The translations under genes and the position numbers were made by a program. The notes under the pieces are model-generated. The model was given only the letters and a program-made list of their open reading frames with translations. It was not told the DNA's origin and made no database searches. A DNA stretch of 64,000 nucleotides. Origin: Candidatus Puniceispirillum sp. Lineage in GTDB: Bacteria > Pseudomonadota > Alphaproteobacteria > Caedimonadales > UBA1908. Of this stretch, positions 54,701-62,356 are shown piece after piece. The first letter of the stretch is position 1; each line of letters begins with the position of its first letter. The stretch is from NCBI GenBank assembly GCA_013822015.1, contig PNJU01000011.1:1-64000 (forward strand). The letters are read 5' to 3'.

Positions 54701-56531
54701 CATGTTTGCCCACCTTAGAGACGTTCAAAGTTCTCAATTTTCTGGCCATGATTTGCCTTCTCTTGCTTTCCTTCAAAAGCAACAAAAGCTCGCAGCCCAG
54801 CATGTGGGCGCACAGACCCTTGCAAAAGCACACCAGGCCCGTCTTGAAAAGGAAGGAATCCTTGCGCCAAAATGTAACGTAACCCCCATCACGCAGACTC
54901 CTTCTGCTCAAAAAGACGCAAGCACTCAACAGAAGCATGGGACGTCTCACAAACAAACCCCCACGCTCTCACCCCAAGAAATGCGGTCCTTTGTGGAATC
55001 CATCACCCGTGACACCGATGTGGCAGGGCTGGCCATGACCCTCATGGATGACCATGGCTTGCCCCTCAATAAGGCCCTGTCCAAAGCCAATGCCTTACGC
55101 TTTGGGAACAAGGGTAGCATTGTTGTGAATACGGGGGGTAAAACCCATGGTACGTGGCATTCCTTTGAAGAAAACAAAGGCGGCGGCGTTATACAACTTG
55201 TGCAGCATGTGAGGGGAGGTTCTTTCAAAGAAGCCCTTTCCCATATGGCGCCCTTTGTGACGGGACGCGCCCGACAAGATCTGGAGACCTTTTTGGAGGG
55301 CGCGTCCCCAACCATGACCCAAAATCTGTCCTCAAAAAGAGAATCTTCACTCACGCAAAATCAGGACGTGTCCCAGGCCCAAGAAAAAGCCCTCAAGCAT
55401 CAAGAGGTGAAAGCCCTTGTGGCCGCCTCTCACCCCTTAGAGGAAACCGTTGCGCGTAGCTACCTTAAGGGACGCCAGATTCAAAAAGAGGCTCCTAAAA
55501 GCTTGCGCTTCTTAACGCCAGGTACAACCTTTAGCTATCAGGGTAAAATCCGCACGGTGAAGGGAGGAGGCGCTTTGTTGTCCTGTGCCATGGACGAGAA
55601 GGGCGTAGTGCAAGCGGCGCAGATCACTTATCTTGATCCAAGCGGCGCCCGGGCACGTAGCCAGGATGGTAAAAAGTTCTCAAAAATCACTTACGGCTCT
55701 CCCAAAGGAGCCTTCGTCCCCCTTCAAAAAGAGGACGGCCCCCTTTATGTGGCTGAAGGCATGGAAACAGCCCTTTCCCTACGCGAGGTAGGTGTGAAAG
55801 GCACCATTGTGGCCTCCCTTGGTATCACCAACATGGAAAATCTCCCCATACAAAAAGAGAGGGACGTTGTCCTTGTGGCCGATTGGGACGGCGAAGACGC
55901 CCCATCCCAAAAGATGATTGAAAGAGCCAAGCTCACCCTCACCCAAAAAGGTATGAAGGTGCGTACCCTCTGGCCCTCAAAATCCAGCGAACACAAACTC
56001 GACTTCAACGATTTGCTGATGAATGAAGGCCCTGAAAAAGTCAGACAGGTTATAAATAACCAAGGCGCTTTTTCTGAAGCACAAACGCCAAAATCTGAAA
56101 TAGCTACCCAAGTTTATATAGAGAATAGCCAAACTTACTTATGCCTTGTCTCAAAAAATAAAACAGGTGAGCAGTCTATGATACCAATGACAATGAGCAA
56201 AGAAGAGAAGAGCTTCATTCATAGGTTTGAGGTGCAACATCCTCAGGCTTCTCAGACAATAAGGTCCGAATTAGAAAAAAATGGTATGCCCGCTCTAAAA
56301 GCAGAGGATCACATCAGCGTTGCTGTCGTAAAGCTTGAATGTCTTGTGCACTTGCGGCACTTCGCGAACGATGCAAGCCTTAAAAAGGATGCTGAGTCTG
56401 TTTTGAAAGGCACACTGTCCAATATGGGCTCTGATTGTTTTCAAAAGATAAGGTCTCTTTCGCCTCAGCTATCAAAAAACCTTGAGACTATAGCTACTCC
56501 CAACCAAAAGGACAGAGCCCTTGGTATATAG
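51771..56531 (+). CDS. traA: TraA relaxase-helicase-primase
   Basis: The 1586-residue protein starts at GTG 51771, giving the family start VAIFHAHTKMI; ATG 51750 is possible. Residues 1-240 are a MobA/MobL-type relaxase with metal motif HPHCH near 145. Residues about 385-900 are a RecD-like helicase: Walker A GFAGTGKTT, DEAGMVD, and a late IYKTQGLTVD. About 1080-1190 is a CHC2-like region (GTWHSFEENKGGGVIQLV), and 1320-1420 a Toprim domain (LYVAEGMETALSL, VADWDGEDA). The last 150 residues are AT-rich in coding and match nothing known. It nicks oriT, unwinds DNA and may prime the new strand. Confidence 0.93.
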   Translation: MAIFHAHTKMIGRKTHDTVKALAYRAGTTLTCPLTGQVNSYANKSVPWVWLLLPKDAPLWARDIQEEITHNRRSGVQKFCNVIELAEKRVDAQVYREFEFSLPRELTLEQNIALAQEFLQDQVCGMGISVMANMHLEEDKDGNPHPHCHALFLTRRSEEKGLSSHKEREWNARDLVPKWRESLADYINFHLAMNGHEARVDHRSYEEQGIDLLPQPKLGWLKYFSKRDEKDAFVPSHKQREREQQLSYNTAKILARPEIVFEAIAKRQSTFMWGDVEAILAANIKDKWLFDSLSERLLNSRELECLGEIKKKRHASAPIVDTRIYTTRSIRALERSLMEGARRLSCAQSHAIDHDIAAQVEGDFDERLVEFGGLSKDQKEALAHILAPKQLACVTGFAGTGKTTIVEAAKNVWERSGYQVVGLAPTGRARDNLSVLGLKAMTVHSFLKGYGAGRNQYKNDTVFVLDEAGMVDVERFAGLVAATKTLGVKLVAMGDSGQLQAIEAGDAFRLVTGVSSSKNLTHVVRQRVGWQRKASQNFGEGNARQAVETYFKKGRIRVLDEHVPRLGDLIQTGHMEGVVRLYNLTRRMTGNIYVRMREDMETKMGVAVDDLNASLPHHPDWELFTDLCATRRSCVEHMMCNIQDARPLMRTLGVDPVEFARTFTDREMDPTFQSEDVTDFIHEWALPLLDANAQKHVCDLRKDTREKLLQHWKTTFNKHPGKTLLISTNSKAETTLLNQELRGYLRDIKVLSGKDVSLITQITKEDSLGKTHNAYVKKSFAKGDRILFCKADKGLGVANGDLGTLLKVSEKSVSVRLDSGKEVSFSPTLYKNFDHGWAINIYKTQGLTVDYHFVLGSLQDYQNLSYVGMTRHRKDLFVYASALDFWRKDVLLETLSKPKEKLTALDYGEETVVTKEDNLPLSHARLRAGDMVRSGLYLIKQGYEDVGVRYFGMLPRGRDFFVPQGTLSEHERAKELTMFAHLRDVQSSQFSGHDLPSLAFLQKQQKLAAQHVGAQTLAKAHQARLEKEGILAPKCNVTPITQTPSAQKDASTQQKHGTSHKQTPTLSPQEMRSFVESITRDTDVAGLAMTLMDDHGLPLNKALSKANALRFGNKGSIVVNTGGKTHGTWHSFEENKGGGVIQLVQHVRGGSFKEALSHMAPFVTGRARQDLETFLEGASPTMTQNLSSKRESSLTQNQDVSQAQEKALKHQEVKALVAASHPLEETVARSYLKGRQIQKEAPKSLRFLTPGTTFSYQGKIRTVKGGGALLSCAMDEKGVVQAAQITYLDPSGARARSQDGKKFSKITYGSPKGAFVPLQKEDGPLYVAEGMETALSLREVGVKGTIVASLGITNMENLPIQKERDVVLVADWDGEDAPSQKMIERAKLTLTQKGMKVRTLWPSKSSEHKLDFNDLLMNEGPEKVRQVINNQGAFSEAQTPKSEIATQVYIENSQTYLCLVSKNKTGEQSMIPMTMSKEEKSFIHRFEVQHPQASQTIRSELEKNGMPALKAEDHISVAVVKLECLVHLRHFANDASLKKDAESVLKGTLSNMGSDCFQKIRSLSPQLSKNLETIATPNQKDRALGI

Positions 56532-56555
56532 CAGACTGCCGGAAGAGCTTCAAAA

Positions 56556-56574
56556 GATGGAAATATGATGGAAA
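56556..56574 (+). repeat. Right candidate integrase arm site
   Basis: Exact copy of the 19-bp sequence at 16191-16209, 78 bp inside attR. The rest of 56532-56652 is AT-rich and holds no gene. Confidence 0.55.
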
Positions 56575-56652
56575 AAAATATAACGAACATGAAAAAGATT
56601 TTATTATTCATATATTGCAATATATTAAATTTGCATACATATTCACACTTTT

Positions 56653-56701
56653 CTGACTCTTAATCAGCGGGTCACAGGTTCGAGCCCTGTAGCGCCCACC
56701 A
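56653..56701 (+). repeat. attR core (partial tRNA-Lys repeat)
   Basis: The 49-bp repeat of the tRNA-Lys 3' half, without the D-arm half, so it is not a tRNA gene. It marks the right end of the ICE. Confidence 0.92.
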
Positions 56702-56775
56702 GGATCCCCCAAATTTTTCCCAGCTGTATGACACGTCTTTCTTAGAAGAAGATATTTCTCTCTTCCAACTTTGGA

Positions 56776-56812
56776 CGCAAAAAAACCTCCCCCCAAAGGG
56801 GAGAGGTTTTCC
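56776..56812 (-). terminator. Rho-independent terminator of the RNase III-like gene
   Basis: On the minus strand CCTCTCCCC and GGGGGGAGG pair around a short T loop and are followed by seven T. It lies about 20 bp past the stop of the gene at 56830. Confidence 0.8.
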
Positions 56813-56829
56813 ATGACGCAAACCCGGTC

Positions 56830-58509
56830 CTAATGGGGTTTGGTGTTTTGGTTTTGCTTGTGTGAGGGGACTGACTTGGGCACACCAGCCTTTGGCACAG
56901 CGACTTTGGCCGGCGCCCCCACCTTTGCCTGGTTTTGTTTCTTATGATCCTTTTCACCGCGGCCATTTCCCTTTGTGTTGGCCACACTCGGTTGTTGCTT
57001 GCTGCCTGAAGGCGCGCTCGTTGCAACAGCCGGCTTGAGGGCGACAGGCGCAGGCACCGCCACAGAAGGCGCACTGGCGAGGGCAGTTACGGGTACAGAC
57101 GCAGTCACAACAGGCGCAGGTACGACCACAGAAGAGGCACTAGCTGCGACGCTCGCGGGCGCGGCAGCAACCACGGGTGGAGGTACAGCAACAGAAGGCG
57201 CACTAGCTGCAGCGGTTACGGACGCAGCCAAAGCCAAAGCCGCATCCACAGTGGCACGTTTTGCGGCTGCTGCAAGTTTTGCCTCCGCAGCGCTTTTTAG
57301 AGTAGCGGCGCGTATGGTTTGGAATTGTCCAAGCCTGAGGGCCTCGCGGGCATCACGCTTTGATTTTTCTGCAGCGATGATAAAGGCACAGGCCTTTTGC
57401 GCCGCCGCTTCTTCGGCCTTTGCCTTGGTACTCCCCTCACCTTCGCCGACAAGTTGGCCGTCGAGGATAATTTTAAATTTAAAGGGCGACACGCTGCCCT
57501 GACACGCGTCAGAACGTTCCTTTACACCCAGGAACTTTATCATCTCACTAAGGTAATACCGGAAATTTAGATCTAACTGTGGAAGCGGCTCACTGGGACC
57601 AAGAGGCCCACGGGAAAGACTGATCAGTGCCTGGAGGGCTGCGTTTTCTTCAGCCTGCTGCTGGGTGCGTCCGCGCCCCTCGTTCTTTTTACCCACCTGG
57701 GCGGCCACGACGTGTGACACAAAGACCACCTGGCCTTTCTCGTCCATGTCAAAATGCGTCACATACTCCGGCCGCTCGTCAAAAATCTTTAAAAGCACTT
57801 CGTTCAAGAGAGACTTAGGGTTTTCCTTAAAAAGGCGCGCGGGTGTGCACACGGCCTTTAAGGCTTCATCTTGCTCCGGGGACACGCTTGGGGTGAAAGA
57901 TAAATGCTTGCGCTTTCCTAAGAGTGCTTGTATTTCAACCTGGGTTGTTTCCTCGTCCAGAAGACGCATGACAAAACGCCTGGCGTTATCAAGTCCGTTA
58001 CGCCGGTCATCCTTGTAAATGGCGCCCACGAGGGCCTCCACAACGTTACAGATCTTATAATTTTGATTAGGGCAGGGCAAATAACGCTCCAGATCCAAAT
58101 TCCACAAGTAAATTTCCGTTAAGGTTTTATTCTTCACCAAGTGAGAGCCGAGCATGCTCAAATGTCCCCGGTCATGACCCGGAAACATCTCAATAAGCCT
58201 GTCGGTCATGACAAGTTCCAAAACCGCGTCCCCACGCCACTCCAAAAGATCAAAGTCGTTTTTCTTTCCTTGAAGCCGCTGGGGCAACATGGGATAAAGG
58301 GCGTCCCTCAAAAGGTCGGTGTTTTGAAATTTATGGTGCAGATGGGCCTGGAGGCGGGGGTAATCAATTTCCTTCTCCGAGGAGAATATGGCCGCCAGGG
58401 GCGGAAATGATTCCTTATTAGGATTAGAGGCACAAGCAAGGTCCGGTAAAAACGTCCCCATAAAAGCCACAAGGGTGAGAGAAAAGATCTTATTTTTGGA
58501 AAACAACAT
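56830..58509 (-). CDS. Exported RNase III-like protein with two dsRNA-binding domains
   Basis: The 559-residue protein starts with a signal peptide (about 1-27, ending LACAS). Residues about 50-185 are an RNase III domain: LEWRGDAVLELV gives E90 and D94 (E. coli E41, D45), D87 stands at E38, and CNVVEALVGAIY gives N155 and E158 at D114 and E117. The D114-to-Asn change may weaken metal binding. Two dsRBDs follow (about 240-310 and 325-385, the second with GEGEGSTKAKAEEAAAQKA). The last 150 residues are Ala/Val/Pro repeats (SAPSVAVP units) and a basic Gly/Asn/Lys tail. Housekeeping RNase III is about 225 residues, cytosolic, with one dsRBD, so this is a separate protein, perhaps acting on host RNA. 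Confidence 0.82.
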   Translation of the reverse strand: MLFSKNKIFSLTLVAFMGTFLPDLACASNPNKESFPPLAAIFSSEKEIDYPRLQAHLHHKFQNTDLLRDALYPMLPQRLQGKKNDFDLLEWRGDAVLELVMTDRLIEMFPGHDRGHLSMLGSHLVKNKTLTEIYLWNLDLERYLPCPNQNYKICNVVEALVGAIYKDDRRNGLDNARRFVMRLLDEETTQVEIQALLGKRKHLSFTPSVSPEQDEALKAVCTPARLFKENPKSLLNEVLLKIFDERPEYVTHFDMDEKGQVVFVSHVVAAQVGKKNEGRGRTQQQAEENAALQALISLSRGPLGPSEPLPQLDLNFRYYLSEMIKFLGVKERSDACQGSVSPFKFKIILDGQLVGEGEGSTKAKAEEAAAQKACAFIIAAEKSKRDAREALRLGQFQTIRAATLKSAAEAKLAAAAKRATVDAALALAASVTAAASAPSVAVPPPVVAAAPASVAASASSVVVPAPVVTASVPVTALASAPSVAVPAPVALKPAVATSAPSGSKQQPSVANTKGNGRGEKDHKKQNQAKVGAPAKVAVPKAGVPKSVPSHKQNQNTKPH

Positions 58510-58689
58510 ATACTCCTTTATTGCATGTCATCTATACGTTGCCAGCAAAGTAGTGACGCATGGCTCTACGCCCAGAATTGCTTTCTGTCAAGAGTTATTT
58601 TTATGATGTAAAATATGATGGGAGATACTGCAATTTATCTTGAATCTATTTGATCCTTACATGGGCAAGGCAAGCCTATGACAATCTTC

Positions 58690-59244
58690 TTAAAAGACTG
58701 GCTGCGTTGCGGCCAACGTGTTGGTCTGGTCAAAGACGAGAAAGCCCGCATGGAGGGGGATTTGATCCTCAGGACTTGGCACCACAATGGGAGACACAAA
58801 GTGCCACGCCCCCAGCTGCGTACATCTTTCATGGACCTCGGGCGAGCTGACACAGAAAAAACCTTTGAGCGACAAGGAGACAGAAAGGGTCTCAAGCATA
58901 ATCGCCAGGCCTTCGTAAAACCAACGTACATGGAGTGCCTTGTTGGGATCCGCGTCCAGCACGCCATCCTCATCGAAAACGATACAGCTGACTTCCATGA
59001 GCTTGAGCGTATCGCACGCACGCTCGTCCACAAGATCCACACGCCTGAGTAAACTCTGACGCAAAGGATTCACGCGGCAACTGCCAAAGAGGTTCCTCTT
59101 TTTATCTTCATAAACGATATAAACGCTCTCGGGCCCATCACTGGCCGCGTCAAAACGAGGGTCAGCCTTGGCCCGATCTGCGAACATGCGCGCCAGGTGC
59201 GTTTGATGGTGAGGTCTATTTTGCGGCAATATAAGGGTGAACAT
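58690..59244 (-). CDS. Chromosomal LuxI-like acyltransferase
   Basis: The 184-residue protein matches autoinducer-synthase layout: MFADRAK near 20, FDAASDGPESVYIVYED, FGSCRVNPL, then LKLMEVSCIVFDEDG for the E.SR..V block, and GLAIMLETLSVSLSLKGFFCVSSPEV in the C-terminal half. It aligns along its length with the ICE protein at 40642. Some catalytic residues differ from LuxI (W34 not seen, SC for SR). AAGGTG lies 6 nt before the ATG. It neighbours an XRE regulator and a sensor, as in the ICE. No LuxR is present. Confidence 0.62.
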   Translation of the reverse strand: MFTLILPQNRPHHQTHLARMFADRAKADPRFDAASDGPESVYIVYEDKKRNLFGSCRVNPLRQSLLRRVDLVDERACDTLKLMEVSCIVFDEDGVLDADPNKALHVRWFYEGLAIMLETLSVSLSLKGFFCVSSPEVHERCTQLGAWHFVSPIVVPSPEDQIPLHAGFLVFDQTNTLAATQPVF

Positions 59245-59303
59245 GTCTCACCTTCCCGTTATAAGAAATGCTTCAAATCCCGTTTTGTCTCCCCCTAAAA
59301 TGT

Positions 59304-59378
59304 GGCTCCCCATGAAGGGGAGCCGAGTTTACAGGGAGGCTCACGTAAGCGAAGGGAGAAACCATGCAACTTACGTGA
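59304..59378. promoter_or_regulatory. Inverted repeats upstream of LuxI-like gene
   Basis: GGCTCCCC-ATGAA-GGGGAGCC (59304-59324) is a perfect hairpin about 60 bp before the LuxI-like start. Next to it TCACGTAAG (59341-59349) and CTTACGTGA (59370-59378) form a perfect 9-bp inverted repeat with a 20-bp spacer. The hairpin could act in the mRNA leader; the second pair looks like a dimer binding site. Confidence 0.5.
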
Positions 59379-59478
59379 CTTCACTAAGCAAACGGAGCAT
59401 GCTTAGGAAACTCAAATGTCAAACGGTACTGACTTGCGGCGCGCAACGTGGCCATGCTCGCAATCTTTTTTATTATCT

Positions 59479-59546
59479 GATATTATAAAAATGTACCGTA
59501 TGGACATGTATCGATCATTTCTGTAAGATATCATAAAAATTGGTAC
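59479..59546. promoter_or_regulatory. Direct repeats before the chromosomal XRE gene
   Basis: GATATTATAAAAATGTAC (59479-59496) and GATATCATAAAAATTGGTAC (59527-59546) repeat with few changes, 48 bp apart, ending 35 bp before the XRE ATG. They are candidate sites for autoregulation. The remaining gap 59245-59581 holds the inverted repeats listed separately and no gene. Confidence 0.45.
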
Positions 59547-59581
59547 AGTCAACGGTTTTTGGATAATTTTTTAGGAATAAC

Positions 59582-60013
59582 ATGTCTGCAAATTTAGCCT
59601 CTAATATCAAGCGCTTACTCGATGAAAGTCGACTTTCTGTTATGGGCCTTGAGAAAAAAGCGGGATTAAAAACAAATGCCGTAAGGAATATCCTGAGTGG
59701 TCACACAAAAAAGCCTAGTGCTGAAACGGTGCTTGCCATCTCCAGGGCATTGGGATGCAGCCTAAGCCAAATCATCGAGGATGACCGAGAGCACCAAAGC
59801 GCCCTCGAGGAAATGGGATTTGAGAACGTTCCGCTTTTTAAAAGCACCGTTTTGTATTTTCTAGATTTTTATGAAAAAAACGCGCTCATTGCGACAAATA
59901 CCGTTTTCATCGAGTCTATTCATCACATTTACAAGTATCTGTCGGATAACAACAAAGGCCAGTTCGACGAACGCTTCGCAGACTGGTTCCTCAGCCGTCA
60001 GCTCCCTCTCTAG
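59582..60013 (+). CDS. Chromosomal XRE-type regulator with shared C-terminal domain
   Basis: The 143-residue protein has one XRE HTH (residues about 8-66: VMGLEKKAGLKTNAVRNILSG) and a C-terminal domain (LFKSTVLYFLDFYEKNALIA...FADWFLSR) like that of the two ICE regulators. It lies between the LuxI-like gene and the sensor and converges with the sensor, 21 bp apart. It may control the LuxI-like gene. Confidence 0.82.
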   Translation: MSANLASNIKRLLDESRLSVMGLEKKAGLKTNAVRNILSGHTKKPSAETVLAISRALGCSLSQIIEDDREHQSALEEMGFENVPLFKSTVLYFLDFYEKNALIATNTVFIESIHHIYKYLSDNNKGQFDERFADWFLSRQLPL

Positions 60014-60034
60014 GACTTTTGGGCGCCCAAAGCG

Positions 60035-61570
60035 CTACGCGAAAAGGGGCACAACATTTCCTTGGTGGGAAGCCGCCTCTTGCTGGCCTGCGCCCCCATC
60101 ATGAAACGTCAGGATATGCTGCACGTCCCGCCTCTCCCATGAAATGCCAAGCTTCTCTCTGAGCGTATCGACGCTTCTTTGGGACAAGCGTGAGGCACCA
60201 ACCACGATGCCTTTCTCTAAAAAGACCACATGGCCACTGACATGCTCACCCTGCACCTCAACAGATAAGGACGCATCTTTTCCTAGTGTACGCGCCACGT
60301 GAACACTGGCACCCTTGAAACAGCTCCCAAGAACATCCTTGAAAAAACAGAGCATGAAAATCTGCATTGCTTTTTCATCTCCGGAAATCGAAAAGTCACA
60401 AAGAGATGCATCCAGAGAAAGTGACGCCTTGGCCCGCAACAAATCTGGCTCAAGGACCTCTTTGATTTGGGCAAGCAGTGACCCCATATTGATGGGGGCA
60501 ACCTGGTTTGGCTCTACCTCACCAGCCTGGAGCTGTTTTGCTGTGTACATGAGCGCCTCAAGGAGCTCCCCATGATCAAGCACGCCCGTCCCGTGCTGGT
60601 CGCTGCTCAGCAGTGTGGCAAGGGCAAGCAGCTTATCAATGTGTTGCGCTTTGCGCTCCTCAATAAAGGCGGAAAGCCCCTTTTCAAAGGCAGCCTTGCG
60701 TCTTTGCATGTTTTTTTGGGCTTGGCCGTCACCCAGCTCTTGCGTAAGGCGTGCACATTTTTCCTGTACATGGGAAAGTTCCTGGGTCACGGACTCAAGC
60801 TGATCTTGTTTAAAGCGCCTTGCACGCAGCAAAGCACTCCCATAAGCAATAGAAAACAAGGTAAACAAGCCTAAGATACATGAAAAGAAAACCGCACTTT
60901 GGGGGAGGCATTTTCTCAAAAACGCATGCCAAAAGGTCGCACCTGTTCTTGAATAGTCATAGTCTTGGGTAGGCCCGTGCAAGGGCCCACCCTTTCGCGG
61001 GTAAAGCTCGCCCACCCCCAAAAAGTGAGCCAGATTCTCAAGGGGCACATCTATAACAAATGACGCGTCTTTGAGACGCAAAGGAGCCGTCATCCTCAAG
61101 GCGTCTTTTTGATGAGCCAGCTCCCCATCCTTCGGTGCAATGTGCTCAGAAAAAGAAAAATCTCTTGGCAGAAAGGGCGATGATTGACTTAAGGAAAAGA
61201 GATTTGGATGGGCGTCATGGGCCTCAATCCCCTTGGCCATAAATTCAACATGGTGACCAAGCTGTTGAAGGCGAGTGCTCCACAAGCGCTCTACACGCCC
61301 CTCTTCTGCTACCCGCGCCTTATGTGCACTTTGCGCATGCATCACAAGGCTTGCCCCCATGCAAATGACAAAAGCAGCAGTGACAACGCCCAAAAGCGTT
61401 TTGAAACGGAAAGGTATAACGTACTGAAAAAGAACCCGTAACCCTCGCAGTTGCGCGCGCCCATGATGAAGCCATGTCGCGCTCGAGGTCGTTTTTGAAA
61501 ATTGAGGGCGATTGCAGTTCTTCTCATAAGAGATGATTTCCTCAGCACTCCCCTTTACTACCGGCTTCAT
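60035..61570 (-). CDS. Membrane sensor with degenerate histidine-kinase domain
   Basis: From ATG 61570 the protein has 511 residues. Two membrane segments (about 58-79 and 224-246) flank a periplasmic sensor region of about 140 residues. A coiled coil and helical dimer-like region follow, then an ATPase-like domain starting ISGDEKAMQIFMLCFFKDVLGS. The N-box Asn and the Gly-rich G boxes are not seen and no phospho-His box is clear, so it may not be an active kinase. An upstream start at 61603 lacks a ribosome site. It parallels the ICE HATPase protein. Confidence 0.65.
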   Translation of the reverse strand: MKPVVKGSAEEIISYEKNCNRPQFSKTTSSATWLHHGRAQLRGLRVLFQYVIPFRFKTLLGVVTAAFVICMGASLVMHAQSAHKARVAEEGRVERLWSTRLQQLGHHVEFMAKGIEAHDAHPNLFSLSQSSPFLPRDFSFSEHIAPKDGELAHQKDALRMTAPLRLKDASFVIDVPLENLAHFLGVGELYPRKGGPLHGPTQDYDYSRTGATFWHAFLRKCLPQSAVFFSCILGLFTLFSIAYGSALLRARRFKQDQLESVTQELSHVQEKCARLTQELGDGQAQKNMQRRKAAFEKGLSAFIEERKAQHIDKLLALATLLSSDQHGTGVLDHGELLEALMYTAKQLQAGEVEPNQVAPINMGSLLAQIKEVLEPDLLRAKASLSLDASLCDFSISGDEKAMQIFMLCFFKDVLGSCFKGASVHVARTLGKDASLSVEVQGEHVSGHVVFLEKGIVVGASRLSQRSVDTLREKLGISWERRDVQHILTFHDGGAGQQEAASHQGNVVPLFA

Positions 61571-61715
61571 TATGAATTCCCAAAGGCCTGTTCGTATTTT
61601 CATCTGTATACCAAGTATGAGACCCCCAAGTCAATAAAAGGGACAAAAATTGGCACCACCTAATATTTGCCAAAAAATTTAGTAAATTAGGCTACTTGCT
61701 ATCTTGGAGGGAATA

Positions 61716-61742
61716 ACGTCAGGCGCGGTGAACGTCTGACGT
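61716..61742. promoter_or_regulatory. Inverted repeat in divergent region
   Basis: ACGTCAG (61716-61722) and CTGACGT (61736-61742) are exact inverted repeats with a 13-bp spacer, between the sensor gene and the membrane protein gene. A regulator dimer site is possible. The rest of 61571-61852 is AT-rich with no gene seen. Confidence 0.35.
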
Positions 61743-61852
61743 GGTCAGGGAAAACGTATACCCCAAGAATGCCCCCCTGAGTTTTATGTGTTATTATAGA
61801 GAAATAATAACGTTTAAAAAATACACATGTACATTTTACAGGGGAAAGGCAC

Positions 61853-62287
61853 ATGACAAAAGAAAGAGCACCTCACGCCAGTCTGTACGCCCGACTTGGC
61901 GCGCTTTGTTATATAGCTTGGGGCGTTTTTCATGTGAAGGTGGCATGGGACATCGCCAAACTTGGCCTAGCGCAATCGGGCATTACCCAGGGAAGACTTT
62001 ACCAACTGTCGGCGTATATGCTGACCATCTCGTTGTTTGTGATTGTGGTCGCGCTGTGGCGTAACTGGAAAAACGACAAGATGGGCTTTTGGCTTAACAT
62101 GTGTGTTGCAGGTTGGGCCGACGCAATTTGGGTATGCGTTGTGGTTATCCCCGGCTATGTTGACGCCGTGCACGGCCTTGTGCCACCCGCAGTTTTTGTG
62201 CTCGGCCTCATATTCACCACATGCGCAATCAGAAAAAAAACGCGCCTGGAGGGGCCACATCAACCGATCCTCCCAAAGGAGGATTGA
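61853..62287 (+). CDS. Small integral membrane protein of unknown function
   Basis: The 144-residue protein has four likely membrane helices (about 15-35, 50-68, 78-100, 105-125) and a charged tail (KKTRLEGPHQ). GGGGAAAGG lies before the ATG. The pattern ARLGALCYIAWGVFHVKVAWDI suggests a conserved family, but none is named here. It stands alone between divergent and convergent neighbours. Confidence 0.7.
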   Translation: MTKERAPHASLYARLGALCYIAWGVFHVKVAWDIAKLGLAQSGITQGRLYQLSAYMLTISLFVIVVALWRNWKNDKMGFWLNMCVAGWADAIWVCVVVIPGYVDAVHGLVPPAVFVLGLIFTTCAIRKKTRLEGPHQPILPKED

Positions 62288-62356
62288 ATAATTGAATAAC
62301 AGTCAGGCGTCCAGCGGCGTCACGTCAGCGTTGCTCACGCCTCACGCTGTGGGCGA

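Noticed and set aside
56653-56701. A second tRNA-Lys gene
   Set aside because: Only the 3' 49 bp are present; the acceptor 5' strand and D arm are missing.
58690-59244. Calling the LuxI-like protein a proven AHL synthase
   Set aside because: Fold-level blocks match, but several catalytic residues differ and no LuxR or acyl product is evident, so only a family-level call is made.
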